In this document: positions 22,093-34,072 of the stretch, one piece after another
Numbering within the stretch: the stretch's first letter is position 1
Layout: every line of letters starts with the position of its first letter
NCBI GenBank assembly: GCA_037127315.1
Contig: JBBBDQ010001452.1
Span: forward strand, 1,621,001 to 1,685,000
Reading direction: 5' to 3'
Source: Ascarosepion bandense
Lineage: Eukaryota > Mollusca > Cephalopoda > Sepiida > Sepiidae
Length of the DNA: 64,000 nt
Made by a program: the position numbers and the translations under genes
Notes under the pieces: model-generated
What the model was told of the DNA's origin: nothing
The model's database searches: none
What the model saw: the letters and a program-made list of their open reading frames with translations, nothing else

Positions 22093-22660
22093 TTATTTAT
22101 TTCTCTTGCTTTTTTGTTTACCTAACATTTTATATACTAAAAAAAAAAAAAAAAGGTTTATTTTAGGAGCTCCTAAAACACGCACAAAATCATACATATT
22201 GCAATTTGCTCTTCTGTTAGTATGAGGTGCATTGTAAACGTTTTTCAAACTTTTTGATGAGAAAAATTTATTAATTGTAAAGTACAAAGATTTAATCTCA
22301 TTGAAATTAGGAACCTCTAACATGTTGTAGTGCTCCAGTCTCTTCGTGAAAGCCACGTAGAAGTCGTCCAAAGTGAAGCTGCCCAGGATCTTTTTCAAAG
22401 CCCCTTTCATGTTGTCAATAGCTTTAAAACGATTGCCTCTGAGGTATTTCTTCAGCCTGGGGAACAACCAAATGTCTTAAGGATAAACTTTAGGGAGAGT
22501 GCTGGAAAGTTTTGATGCCTATAAACCAATTCCCTACCGTCACCAATGCAGTTTTCCTTCTGTTCGCCACTGAGAACCCTGGGAACAAATTTTGCACGTA
22601 ATGTCAGCATGTTTAGATCTATTTTATCGCGATAATTTTCTAAAAGACACAATCTTTCCT
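22093..22660 (-). pseudogene. Mariner-like transposase relic with internal deletion
   Basis: The minus strand carries AKFVPRVLSGEQKENCIGDG (about 22560-22620), matching the mariner AKFVPR-L-EQK motif after the DNA-binding region. It then jumps to IWLFPRLKKYLRGNRF (about 22420-22470), the C-terminal block after the third catalytic Asp. The final about 100 codons are open (22093-22467). The catalytic core between the two blocks is deleted. No inverted repeats were found. Confidence 0.75.
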
Positions 22661-22874
22661 TGCTTTAAAATTATTACAAGTGTTTGTCTTTCATTTATAA
22701 GACTCAATATCGGGTATTTAAACTTTGGAGAGGCTGCATTTTTTAAGTCGATATATACTTTCTTTGTTTATAAATCATCTTGGAAACTGATCTTGCAACT
22801 TGCCTGTCTTGGAAATCAATAATCAAAATTTGAACTTCCGATATCAGATCCCCTAAACTTCAGCAGTCGTAGAG

Positions 22875-23310
22875 GCACCCCATGTACTGCAGCCGTAGCA
22901 ACAGTGGGTATATCTACAGAAAGATAGATTGAGGGATAACATCTCTCTGCTTTTGAATTAAGGGTTGTCTTTCTTGCATAGCGGTTGCCCTCTAAAGGCT
23001 AGGTATCCTAGTCTACACTATTACTTCATAATACCACGGAACCCTGTAATCCATTACGGTAAAAACGGGCACCCCATACGCTGTAACTAGAACAGCAGAG
23101 GTGATCTGAGTAGATTGATGGAACCCGTCTCTCTTCAGCCTGGTTTTGAATTCAGTGTTTTCTCTCTCTGAGAGTGGTTGTTCTCCAGAGATTCCAGTGT
23201 GTCTTTGTATTAGCTGAAGAGAAAGATGGATTTGTACCTTTCCAAGTGTACTTATGACTAAACGATCGTAACAACTTTCATTTGAACTCGGCACAGCATC
23301 TCTATTTTCC
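22875..23310. repeat. Diverged direct duplication with SINE-body trace
   Basis: About 22875-22985 and 23068-23170 share GGCACCCCAT, then AGATTGA, CTCTCT-C and TTTTGAATT--G-GTTTTCT in order, at about 190-bp spacing. At 23205-23305 the minus strand weakly matches the SINE body and head (GGAAAGGTACAAATCCATCT, GAGTTCAAATG). Confidence 0.4.
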
Positions 23311-23559
23311 TCCCTGATGACCGCTACACTACCTGCTCATCCAATTTTAACTTTATCGTGTCTGAAACGCAAACTTCCGTTAACTTTATTATTCTTTAGT
23401 TAACAAGTAAGCCATTTTCGTGTTTCTGACGTGGAGTTTATTTTTATAAAGAAGCAAACCTATAGAATTTAAGAACAAATTATTCATAAATATGGCTAAT
23501 GCTAACCTCCAAGAGAGTGACCCATTGCTTCATTGCGTATTAACATTTTCTGCTAACAT

Positions 23560-24375
23560 GAAAGAGAAAGAGTATATTTAACAAATAACTAAGTCTGCAT
23601 CTAGCAAAGTTTGTTCACTGGACTAGTGAATTTTTCTCACCAGAATCTATCTTGCATATTTATAAGTCTACCATTCGTCCATGCTTTAAATATTACTGCC
23701 ACATATGGTTTGGTGCTACTGCTATATATTTAGATATTCTTGAAAAAATCCCAAAAAACAATCTGTAATTTTAATGGTCCTCACCTGGCATATCAGCTTC
23801 AGCCTCTTTCCTACCGTCGTAACGTAGCTTTCCTATGACTTTTCTACAAATATTTTCATGATAATTTTTCTGATGAACTTTCCTCTATGGTATCATGACT
23901 TTAACTGCAGTACTAGATTGGCGGTAAGGTATCATCATTTTACAGTTGAAATGGCTAGATGTAACCTTCCCTAAGAATACTTTCATGATAATTATTCTGA
24001 TGAACTTTCCTCTATGTTACCTAGAATTTATGAATTTAAGCGTAGTACTAGATTGGCGGTAAGGTCTCATCATTTTACGCTTGAAATGGCTAGATGTAAC
24101 CTTCCCTAAGAATACTTTCATGATAATTATTCTGATGAACTTTCCTCTATGTTACCTACAATCTATGAATTTAAGCGTAGTACTAGATTGGCGGTAAGGT
24201 CTCATCATTTTACATATCAAATGGCTAGATGTAATCTTCCCTAAGAATACTTTCATGATAATTGTTCTGATAAACTTTAATCTGTGTTACCTAGACTTTA
24301 TGAATTTAAGCGCAGTACTAGATTGGCGGTAAGGTCTCATCATTTTGCAGTTTAAATGACTAGATACGACCGTAT
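23560..24375 (+). pseudogene. CR1-like LINE C-terminus with a 135-bp in-frame tandem array
   Basis: The opening part reads FFSPESILHIYKSTIRPC and YYCHIWFGATAIYLDIL, the LINE region preceding LDKIQRR. Downstream a unit containing FKRSTRLAVRSHHF is repeated. TACTAGATTGGCGGTAAGG starts at 23911, 24046, 24181 and 24316, exactly 135 bp (45 codons) apart. Each unit also carries a stop after NLP. The repeat unit is the C-terminal domain sequence seen once in other LINE copies (e.g. TRLATRSHPF at 43.9 kb). Confidence 0.85.
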
Positions 24376-25900
24376 GTCCTATGATAATAATTTCTTCTAT
24401 TTTCACTTCTCGCTTGTGAAGCTCTATGCTTTTCCATCAAGTTTCATCTTCAAAAATGTAAATGCAACGTTAATCGTTATCTTGTATCCTCTTAATTATT
24501 GTTTTATCGTTCTCTTTTTGAAGAGTATTTTCTCATATTCTCTAACACTATGCGTCTTAGTAGCTTTCTTACCTTGCCTGAAATATTTCAAGAAATATTT
24601 TTATAGCTTGATTTTTCTGGCGTCATCTTCGTGCATTGAAATAATTCATAAGCGATAACTGAATGAGGCAAATTATTTTTAGCCTGACGTCATCAATTTT
24701 GCTATTTTTTTTTTCAAATGCCCTTTGAGGCACGCGCGCATATAGACATGAATTAATTTCGTCTTTCTTTTTATTGTTTTTTTCTTTTATTTTCGCGTTC
24801 TCTCTTCCAGGCAATATTCCGCCATATTGAAACGTTGCAATGGCTGCGTAGCTTCTCAGTTTACAAATCAGTGTTCGCGTCAGCAAATTCTCATATTTAA
24901 AAAAGAAGTTTCTCTTCTTGTGTGCAAATCTTTTATTCGCATTCAATAACACTTGTCTATTCTGGGCCAAGTTTATATATTTATTTATTTTATTCGATTT
25001 TCACTGACTTGATGGATGCATTTTACTTTTCTGATTGAAAATATTTTTTCCCAAGCCTGTTTGCTGTCAGTTAAAAGAAAGAATGGCACTAATGTAATCA
25101 TTTTAAAATCAATCTGAAAACATTTTCTCCGGCATTACAAACTGGCTTAAAATATCAAAGGTTTTTTTTTTAATTTAACATATATTGACGGATATAATTG
25201 TTTAAGTCTTGCAAAGCGCTGTCTTTTTGTTGCATTTATCAAAGAATTACAAACGAAAAAAATATAAAAAAATTACACGCAGAGAGTTAATTACGGTTAT
25301 AATTCGAATAACGTAATTCTCTACAGTTAAAATCTTTTTACATCTCATTGTGCTGATACTGAACATAAAACTTCAGAGTACAATGGCCTTGCCATTGCAA
25401 ACAATTATTACTGTAGTCAACATGAATTTCATTGAGTACCCGAAATATGTAGCCTTGTGCCAGACTAAACTAAAGAGAAGAAAACCGAAGGCGCTTTGGT
25501 GTGGATTAATGCTTACCAAGTTTGTTTTGAAGAATTTCACCTGATTCAAAATCACAGTGCACCCCAAGGAAGAGGTAAACTCTTAAAGTCGTTATGAGTT
25601 TTGAAGTTTGTAAGATAAACGGAGAAGAATGTCATATGAAGATGAGGATAAGGAGGATAGATAACGATTTGTCCTCGATTCGAAAAGGTTAAGATTGTTG
25701 TCATTTGATGACGCGTGCTAAATTAAATTAAAGGAACAAATCAAAATTTGGTATAACATTCCGGATACATTCAATCAACGTTGTTTATTTTCAATAAAAA
25801 GTAAAAAAAGTCATAAACATTGAACATTTTATATTGTTAACGTTCCCAAATACTCGTGTTCTTACCCATAGTAATTCCCTAAAAACATTCTTTGTACATT
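24376..25900. other. No gene seen
   Basis: Frames at 24356-24658 (plus), 24623-24970 (minus, 115 codons) and 25350-25567 have no recognisable domain, and base composition does not change across them. I see no repeat family. Confidence 0.45.
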
Positions 25901-25906
25901 GTGCTA

Positions 25907-25957
<51 letters not shown>

Positions 25958-25970
25958 GTATCTATCTATG

Positions 25971-26001
<31 letters not shown>
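25907..26001 (+). repeat. (TATC)n microsatellite
   Basis: About 22 units with a few TATG variants. Confidence 0.95.
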
Positions 26002-26017
26002 GTGTGTGTGACAGCTC

Positions 26018-26495
26018 AGATACAGTCACTCACTCACCGGCGCAAAGTGGCTTCCCTCTGTCTCTTCTACAAATAATTTCAGGGCTTCTGCTCTGATGAA
26101 CTTAGCTCACTGGCGCACTTTATATATGAATTTACTCGAGCCACAAGATTAGCAACTAGGTCTCACCCTTTTAATGAGAAATCAATAAAATGTAAACACA
26201 AATTCTACTCCATCAGCTTCTTTTCTCGCACTTACCACCTGGAGAAATTCCCTTCCATTTATTGCTTTCCCGAAAGCTACAATCTCCAAGAATTTAAATG
26301 TAAAGTCAATAGTCATCTCCTATCTCACTGACTTGCATCCTCTCCCTCATGCTCCTTTCTCCGTCCACTCCCCCCTCATCAGTATTTTCATCCTTCTTTT
26401 ATCCACTTCCTGACACCCCTTATAGCCTGTTACTCTTTTTCATAACTTTCCTCGTTTGTAACCTGCACATCAGTGGCTGTAAAATGATTCCAATA
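26018..26495 (+). pseudogene. CR1-like LINE C-terminus and 3' end
   Basis: The plus strand reads SLTHRRKVASLCLFYK, a stop, FQGFCSDELSSLAHFIYEFT, then TRLATRSHPF and the terminal LQEFKCKVNSHL region. These are the conserved C-terminal landmarks of this LINE family. The 3' untranslated region follows (CACATCAGTGGCTGTAAAATG). 5' truncated just after the TATC array. Confidence 0.85.
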
Positions 26496-26712
26496 TATAT
26501 ATAGCGTTGAGTTGTGATAATGTTTATTGCCAAGGTTTTTTTCAGGGGTTTTACCGATAAAATTTATTTTGGCGAGCAGATTTTTATTGTGCAAAGTGCT
26601 CAATATCGGGGTGGAGATAGAGCATTGTCACTTTAACTGAGCCAACATGCCAACATCGAAGTTTCATGAGGACACTGTTATGATGTTTTCAGTCAACAGA
26701 GCTGGTATATTC

Positions 26713-26715
<3 letters not shown>

Positions 26716-26783
<68 letters not shown>
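26716..26783 (+). repeat. Compound (TA)n(GA)n
   Basis: A TA run passes directly into a GA run. Confidence 0.95.
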
Positions 26784-27135
26784 ATGCATATTATCAATTA
26801 AATGTTATCTTTAGTGAATACCTCTATTTGAGTTGACACTACATTTATTTATTAAACAGTATATTTCTTTTCTCTGCTAGTCTGAATTTTAGAGAAATCT
26901 AATTAAAGAAAAGAAGTGCCCTTAGGGCTTAGCGTCTCGCTAGCAATATTTTGCTCAAGGCAAAAAGTTCTCAACGTCACATGTGTACAAACACATACAC
27001 ACATGTGGCTTTTATTATTAACATTCAAAATAATAAATGTTAAAACTAGCTTTCTATCAGTTATAATAATAGTCTTGTTTAGATCATTTAAGAAATATTC
27101 AAAAGACTGGCGCTACATGGGCTTCTTGGATCTCT
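26784..27135. other. No gene seen
   Basis: The frame at 26916-27143 has no recognised homology. Confidence 0.4.
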
Positions 27136-28050
27136 TTATTTGACTATATTTCTGAGATGAGGTAGTATTCACAGTATTTACATTATTCGAACTATTGTCC
27201 TCATCTTTGTTGCCATCTGTACGACGTTTAATAATAGATCATTCTATTTGTCTATATTTCTGAGATGAGGAAGTATTTACAGTATTTACATTATTAGGAC
27301 TATTGTCCTCATCTTTGTTGCCATTTGTCCGTCGTTTAATAATAGATCATTTTATTTGTCTATATTTCTGAGATGAGGTAGTATTTACAGTATTTACATT
27401 ATTCGAACTATTGTCCTCATCTTTGTTGCCATCTGTACGACGTTTAATAATAGATCATTCTATTTGTCTATATTTCTGAAATGAGGTAGTATTTAGTGAA
27501 TTTACATTATTCGAATTATTGTCCTTATCTTTCTTGCCATTTGTACGACGATTCTATTTGTCTATATGTCTGAAATGAGGTAGCATTTACAGTATTTACA
27601 GTACTCAAACTATTGTCCTCATCTTTCTTGCTATTTGTACGACGTTTCTAATAATAGATCATTCTATTTATCTATATTCCTGAGATGAGGTATTTACAGT
27701 ATTTACATTATTCAAACTATTGGCCTCATCTTTGTTGCCATTTGTATGACGTTTAATAATAGATCATTCTTTTTGTTGATATTTCTGAGATGAGGTAGTA
27801 TTTACATTATTTACATTGTTCGGACTGTTGTCCTCATCTTTATTGCCATATTTACGACTTTTCGGCCGTTGTACGCTTTGTTTATTATACTTTTGAGATG
27901 AGGCAGTATTTACATTATTTTCATTGTTCTGACTGTTGCCCTCAACTTTATTGCCATGTTTACGACGTTTCGACCGTTGTACGCTTTGTCTATTATACTT
28001 CTGAGATGCGATATATATTTACATTATTTAAACTGTTCGGACTCTCAGTA
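27136..28050 (+). repeat. 108-bp satellite, about 8-9 units, with PLE-end homology
   Basis: CTGAGATGAGG-type anchors fall at 27152, 27260, 27368 and 27476 (108 bp apart), then 27570, 27680, 27785, 27894 and 28001 with small indels. On the minus strand the last two units contain GTACAACGGTCGAAACGTCG, also present with one or two changes at 38807-38823 and 47172-47190, where it forms the hammerhead-like end of a PLE-type sequence. The earlier units have the same segment degraded. Confidence 0.9.
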
Positions 28051-28320
28051 TAATTATCATTTGTCTACGTATATTTGGAAGATAATCACCATTTTAGGGT
28101 GAAAATGTTTCCGTAAGTCTTATTTTTTTGAACAGACGTATCTTTGGCGTTCAGCATAAACTTCAGTGCTGCTGCCTCGATATCTTGTCTTTGGCTTCAT
28201 TCTCTAGCATCCGCATGGCACCTTCAGGACATTTCCATGTATGCACTTGCCTTTTGTGAAGTGAACGCTCAGAAATTATCTTTGATGTAATTACAATAGC
28301 TTCAGGTTATTCTGTAGTAA

Positions 28321-28321
<1 letters not shown>

Positions 28322-28369
<48 letters not shown>

Positions 28370-28380
28370 CAGTCTGTTCA

Positions 28381-28413
<33 letters not shown>

Positions 28414-28500
28414 CAAGTTTGTTTCTATGTATGTATGTATGTATGTATGTATGTATGTATCAGTTTGTTCATTGCTATCTATCTATCTATTTATCTATTG
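28322..28500 (+). repeat. (TATC)n-(TATG)n compound with CAGTCTGTTCAT interrupters
   Basis: TATC blocks are separated by CTCAGTCTGTTCATATC and CTCAAGTTTGTTTC, then a TATG block, then CAGTTTGTTCATTGC and more TATC. Confidence 0.95.
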
Positions 28501-28574
28501 CAAGTACACATCAGATTGATCAGATGAAATATATAAAAAATATTGGAATCCTTAAATTAATGAAAATGAGGTGA

Positions 28575-28850
28575 TGGTTAACGGCTCAGAATGAGAAATA
28601 AAAGAGACGAGTTCAAATTTCAGTCGAGTTCGTTACTTTTACTGACGCACAGTTACCCTTGGGAAAGGCATGAATCCATCTCTTCTCTCTCCCGCTAAAA
28701 GAAGAATAGCATGACTGACTGGGCCCGATAGACTACGTTGGAAACCAGCCAACCGCCGAAAGAAACGGAAGCCGACTACGGAAAAAGATTCTGCCTAGTC
28801 AGTCAAAAGTCGAAAAAACAAAGGCACGTGATGGCACTTAAATGAAAGTG
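28575..28850 (+). mobile_element. Diverged tRNA-headed SINE
   Basis: Head AACGGCTCAGAATGAGAAATA, B-box GAGTTCAAATTTCAG, body CCCTTGGGAAAGGCATGAAT, then an internal rearrangement (GACTGACTGGGC moved forward), tail GATGGCACTTAAATGA. More diverged than most copies, so probably old. Confidence 0.8.
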
Positions 28851-28979
28851 TTAACCCTTACTTTAGTCAAGGAAGTTGTGAAGATGCATGATGGAACTCT
28901 AAGTGAGAGACTGAATTTGATCAAAGATTAATAATGCTGTGATTGCAAGAATTATCAGGGTGATTAGCCGCGTCTATGT

Positions 28980-29345
28980 TATTGACGTGAATAAAAATTA
29001 CTTTTAATCGACACTATTCTTAAAGCTTATTCCAAAGAACGCATTGGGATAGCAAAAGATGCCTTCCAAAGATTTCGTTAGCAGCATTAATGATCTACTG
29101 AACTGCTATGTAGTGTCAATCCTCCTATAGAGATGTGAATACAGGGCAATCTCACAGACGGAAAAGTGACTTGAAGTGACAGCAATTAGGTTCTACAGAA
29201 GGACGCTAAGAATACCTCAAACCTAACGTCTGAGAACGAGAAAATCATAGGACATAAACTTGTGGCGAGCCATAAAAGCCAATATCTTCAAAGGAAGTAA
29301 ATAGAAGAAGAATGAACTTTTGTAAATGCATGTGAGAACAAGATT
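28980..29345 (+). pseudogene. LINE ORF C-terminal region (RIGIAKDAF ... FYRRTLRIP)
   Basis: Recognisable pieces in order are ERIGIAKDAFQRF (about 29038), LLNCYVVSILL (29097), AIRFYRRTLRIPQT (29185) and RTRFRREITKRQNLLRATKD (from about 29335). These match the C-terminal half of endonuclease/reverse transcriptase LINEs, and the minus-strand copy at 47935-48400 has IWFYRRMLRIPKTEH. Frames are broken repeatedly. It leads straight into the 144-bp array. Confidence 0.75.
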
Positions 29346-29870
29346 TAGGAGAGAGATAACAAAACGGCAAAATTTATTAAGAGCTACAAAGGATAGGAAA
29401 TTGTGGAGAGCCATGATCACCAATGCCCTGAAGAAACATGGCATACAGAAGAATAATGTGCTTGAGTAAATGGATGTTGGAACAATATTTAGGAGAGAGA
29501 TAACAAAAATGCAAAATTTATTAAGAGCTACAAAGGACAGGAAATTGTGGAGAGCCATGATCACCAATGCCCTGAAAAAACATGGCGTATAGAAGAATAA
29601 TGTGCTTGAGTAAATGGATGTTGGAACAAGGTTTAGAGAAATAACAAAAAGAAAATTTATTAAGAGCTACAAAGTTCAGGAAATTGTGGAGAGCCATGAT
29701 TACCAATGCCCTTAAGAAACATGTCACATAGAAGAATAATGTGCTTGAATAAATGGATCTTGAAACTCAGTTTAGGAGAGATAACAAAGAGATAAAATTT
29801 ATTTAGAGCTTCAACGGACAGAAATTGTGGAGAGCCATGATAGTTTAAGTCCTGAAGGGTCATTGAAAAA
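29335..29870 (+). repeat. About 144-bp tandem array made from LINE C-terminal coding sequence
   Basis: GTGGAGAGCCATGAT recurs at 29403, 29547, 29686 and 29827 (spacing 144, 139, 141). Each unit encodes LLRATKDRKLWRAMI-NALKKHG and the following KNNVLE-MDVGT. A two-unit version of the same sequence lies at 34440-34700. Confidence 0.9.
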
Positions 29871-30835
29871 GAATCTTTTGCAGATCTTTTCCCAGTTGAA
29901 ATTGTTTGAGTAGTCAGTCTTTAAAGCTTAATACAAGACAATTGCTGGTCATTTTTGTTTCTTATTTAAATGAATATGTAACCACTGACGGGATCTATCA
30001 TAAGCAGGATCATAACATACTGCTCGATTTCTATCTAAATGTTAAATTATAGGAGCATTATTTGTTGGACAGTAAAAGTTGCCAGATCCAATATCTCTTC
30101 TTCATAATAATCTCAAAAGAGAAAAAAATTATGTGGAACTTGACAGGTAGATTGGGAAAAATAGTAGAACAAGGAAATGACAACTCTACTAAATATTGTT
30201 TGCATGATTGGTGGATTTTCAAGGAGAATCTAAACGCTGAAAAGCGGTCGTTTTTCGTCACGCAAGATTTCCTTCTCCAATAGTTTGGTTATGCGATGTC
30301 TGCAGAGTTTTATAAAGATTCAATATGGAAGAAAATATTGCATCTGGATATATTTGGAAAGCAAAATTAAAAAAGGTGAAAATTACATAGATCAAGTCTA
30401 AAATATATATTGAATATTGTCAGCAATACATCTGACAGTCTCTGATAAAAATCCGAAAATGATGATAAGGATAATTCAAAATATGTACACTTGGGGATTT
30501 TCAACAGCAGCTATAGATAAAATGGATATAAAATGAAATTTAATGCGCGATTTACACCGAAGGCTGCAAAAGAAACGGAGTTTTACCGTGGGTGGGTTTG
30601 AATGCTCGTAGGGAATAAAACAACCAAGCAGTCTCGTGAGGCCTTTCAAGATAGACGGATGCCATACACCTTTACCCTCGGTTGAAATATATAAATTTAG
30701 TTTCTCAGAAAATTATACTTTTCAAGGTTATCTCCCTTTCTAATATTGATAAGGAGGTTTTTTGAAAACCTTTTCTTTAATGTTGTGTGGAAGGTCAATA
30801 TCCTGGAAGTAAATGTAATTTTACTTTCTTGTTGC
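29871..30835. other. No gene seen
   Basis: AT-rich. The frames at 30058-30283 on both strands have no recognisable homology. Confidence 0.45.
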
Positions 30836-31093
30836 ATGTCAGTTAGTTAAGTGCCATACGTGATACACGCTTTGGGTGATCATGTCTCAAAAGTGACATG
30901 ACTGACTGGGCAGTAGACTATAAAACCCAATCCGTCCTATTATTTAACCCATAACTGGTGGGAAGAGACGGATTAATACTTTTCTCAAGGGTATTTGTGA
31001 TTAAGTTAATGCAAGGAATTTAACTGGAATTCGAACTCGACACCCCGATTTGTCGTTTCGAGTCGACATACATTGCACCACAATGCACATCTT
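30836..31093 (-). mobile_element. tRNA-headed SINE with internal deletion
   Basis: Head, B-box and both ends are present, but about 65 bp of the body (the segment with GGCAACCTACTGCGGGATAA in other copies) is missing between 30910 and 30925. Otherwise it aligns to the 17147 copy. Confidence 0.88.
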
Positions 31094-31371
31094 ATTTATG
31101 TTACATGTATTATTTAGTAAATAAACAGATCCATCAAAACAGCTTTTGACTTTAATGATTACATATAAAGCGACACAGTTTATACTAAAGTACATACAAC
31201 AATTAAGTGGAAATTATTTTACTATAGAAATTCATTAGAATTATTTATTAAACATATTCAGCGAAACTTACATTCACTCTAATGATTACATTTAGAGAAA
31301 CACAGTTAGAAAATGGGAGAATAGTTACTGTTTAAATACCGATATCGTTTAAAGCCTCTATACACGTAATG

Positions 31372-31562
31372 GATAAACAAATGGTGTAATGAATATCGAC
31401 ACGAAATGAGAAATCGGAGAGCCAAGTTCAAATTCTATTCAAATTCGTTTCATTCCCTTACACACACATACCCTTGGGAAAGGTATTACTTCATCTCTTT
31501 TCCCTCAAGGTATGGGTTAAATAACAGGACAGTTTGGGTTCGATAGCTTTGGTTGACTTATC
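31372..31562 (+). mobile_element. tRNA-headed SINE, 3' truncated
   Basis: Starts ATGGTGTAATGAATATCGAC, with B-box AAGTTCAAATTCTATTC and body CCCTTGGGAAAGGTATTACT, and stops at GATAGCTTTGGTTG. Confidence 0.85.
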
Positions 31563-32400
31563 ACAATGTTTTCATCGTTATCAGAAGGTTGGTTGTCGGC
31601 GGGTTGCAATGTGTGGAATTGTGTGGAATAGTGTAAGAATAAAATATACATTTTGCATTTGAAAATAGAAATTTATTAAAAGGAAAGATTAACACAAGTT
31701 GTAGAAGTTAATGTGCTATTAGAAATATTATTAAGAAGTTAAGGGTAGAATTCATGTTCAATGAGAAAGTTAAAAGTATCAAGATTTATAGAAAATGTTC
31801 GTAGTAATAATTGGTGAGAGAGATAAGGAGAAAGAGAACAAGGTGCGACCTGACCTTATCTCCGGGTCAATTTGAAGTTGAAGTTTGATTTTAGTTGTTT
31901 CGTCTCGCGGCTACCATCTGACTCTGACTCTGTTGACCGGTCACAGAATTTCCTTAAGTAATTAAGTCTGGTCATGTGACCGGCTGCAGCGAGCATTTTC
32001 GCTTTTAGATGTGAAATAACGTCATTATGAATTTTCTGTTTTTAATCTAATCAGGATTCAGGATTTGCTTTTCGCACTGACTTGTGAATTGTCGTTTGAA
32101 TCCCCTTTTGCGGGTGTGCAATTTTACTTTAGGTTATTCCAAAATATTTTTAGTTCTGCATTTCTTACTCGCCACAATTTTACACCCACAGAATCTCCCC
32201 TTGATTTATACTGCAAGTTTTCTGCACGGAGCTTAGTTAGAGTTTCTGAGAGAAAGTTTGAACAAGCGCAGTGCGCTTAAATTCTCGGTCACGATGACTT
32301 GTGAAAGCGTGCCAGACCAACCATTGTCAGATTCTGAACAGTTCTTACCAAAGCTACCTTACGCTGTGATTGCCTATTAAGAAAACACCTTCCCCGCTAA
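31563..32400. other. No gene recognised
   Basis: Less AT-rich than its surroundings. The frame at 32065-32280 (71 codons) has no recognised domain. It could be an unrecognised transposable element inserted in the SINE, whose 3' part is missing at 31562. Confidence 0.35.
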
Positions 32401-32404
32401 TCGG

Positions 32405-32478
32405 CCATTGTGAGATTCGAACTCGTATCTTATGGTTAGAAAGGGCACATTTTAACCAGTCGGTCAATCATATGCATA
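32405..32478 (-). other. tRNA-like sequence
   Basis: The minus strand has A-box-like GACTGGTTAAAATG and B-box GAGTTCGAATCTCAC at tRNA-like spacing. No CCA-side acceptor pairing is convincing, so a decayed tRNA or a second SINE family is more likely than a working tRNA. Confidence 0.35.
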
Positions 32479-32828
32479 CACGCATACATATATACTAAAA
32501 TAAAATAGATAAAGGAAACAGTAACAGACGGATATATATATATATACGCACACATATAAACGCCTGTCTTGCATACATACACACACATATGTGTATGTAT
32601 GTTGGGAGTGTGTGCGTGTGAAATCCTTCAGAGATCGATAACTGACGCTTAGGCAATAAGACATCTAAGGAAACGGTGCAGAGGCCTTGCCAATGTCGGA
32701 AATAGTCTTCGGTTTACCAAGGCTAAAACCAGGCTTCTACTGTCCGTTCTACTAAAAGACAACGAAGACACCTCTGGGCACCGTCTGACTTCTTTCCGAA
32801 GAAAATTATTTTCTCTCAAAATAAACAA

Positions 32829-32885
<57 letters not shown>
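32829..32885 (+). repeat. (TATC)n microsatellite
   Basis: About 14 perfect ATCT units. Confidence 0.95.
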
Positions 32886-33305
32886 AGTCTATTTATTTAC
32901 TTGATAATTCGTTATACGATGGGCGATGCCAAGTAAATTTTCTGACCCTAGAGAAAGCGTGAATGACATTTCAGTGATCTCCTGGGTCAGAAACTGTTTT
33001 ATCAGATCCATTATGTCTTATTTGCTTTGAAGGACAGACGTTCACTGCCAAGTAAATCCTATTGTCCTCGAGATGCTATGAAGAACATAGCAGGCTGACT
33101 CATTCATAGGATCAAACAATCAAATGCTATAAAATCCCATATATACCTGTACATCAGTGTAGAAAGCAGTGTGGAAAATCACCTGAGTTCGAATTTGTTT
33201 CTGTGAAGCAATTGCTTCCAAGTGATTAGTTGAGGAATGAGTTCAAAGAAGTACAACGCGTTAGGTCATGCAGTGGGTTGGAACACGAATCATTTAATCT
33301 GAATC
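32886..33305. other. No gene seen
   Basis: No repeat family or credible frame recognised. Confidence 0.45.
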
Positions 33306-33307
33306 AA

Positions 33308-33555
33308 GGCAATAAAGCCACTAAGACTTAAGGGGGTCATTGAGTTTTAAAAATATGAGGTGAAACTATTAAGGAGACAAAACAATAAAACAACAAGACA
33401 GTAAACAACAACTGACCAACGTTTACCGCGAAGCAAGAAATCCGAAAGGAGTTCAACAAGCCAAAAGTGGAGGAGAAGAAACTGTTGGTATAGAACTTAC
33501 TGTTCAATCGAGACAACTCAATTTTAAACTGATAAAACATTTCTGCCAATCTAAT
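33308..33555 (-). pseudogene. CR1-like LINE C-terminus
   Basis: The minus strand reads MFYQFKIELSRLNSKFYTNS and FFSSTFGLLNSFRISC, the end of the LINE ORF (compare KFYSNSFFSRASRLWNSLP at 43.9 kb). The 3' untranslated start CAATAAAGCCACTAAGA is shared with the copy at 59785. A SINE follows immediately on the plus side. Confidence 0.75.
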
Positions 33556-33557
33556 TA

Positions 33558-33680
33558 CTCGGCTAAGTGTCATACGTGTTACACACTTGGGCGCTCATGT
33601 CTCGAAAGAGACATGAATGACTGGGTAGAAGATTATCCCGCAGTAGGTTGCCATTGCTTTCTGCGGTAGCCTTGTGAATT
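33558..33680 (-). mobile_element. tRNA-headed SINE, 3' half only
   Basis: Tail and distal body (GGGATAATCTTCTACCCAG in complement, GGCAACCTACTGC). Everything upstream of the CTACCGCAGAAAGC region is missing. Confidence 0.85.
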
Positions 33681-33785
33681 ATGTTAATATATTAATAAAT
33701 AGTAATTAGCGGGGGATTAGTTTATTACTTCATGACAATAGAAAACCTATCCCCCACTTTATGTAGAAGCTTTGTCTTTTGAACT

Positions 33786-34072
33786 ATTTAGACAGTCAGT
33801 TAAGTGCCATCCGTGATACACGCATTTGGGCGATCATGTCACGAAAGAGATATGACTGACTGGACAGAGTATTTTTCGACAGCAGGTTACCATTATTTTC
33901 TGCGTTAGACTGGTTGCCAAACAAAGCTATAGAACTAAGTATGTCCTGTTATTTAACCCATAGATGAAGGAGAAGAGACGGATTAATACATTTCCCAAGG
34001 GTATTTGCGCGTAAGTGAAATGCAATGAATTCAACTAGAATTCGAACTCCACGGCACCACAACATACATTTC
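33786..34072 (-). mobile_element. tRNA-headed SINE, head deleted
   Basis: Nearly complete body and tail. The B-box region GAGTTCGAATTCTAGTTG is present, but about 40 bp around the A-box are shortened (CCACGGCACCACAAC remains). Confidence 0.88.

Noticed and set aside
32405..32478. Functional tRNA gene on the minus strand
   Set aside because: Only the promoter boxes match; no acceptor or anticodon stem that I can pair convincingly.
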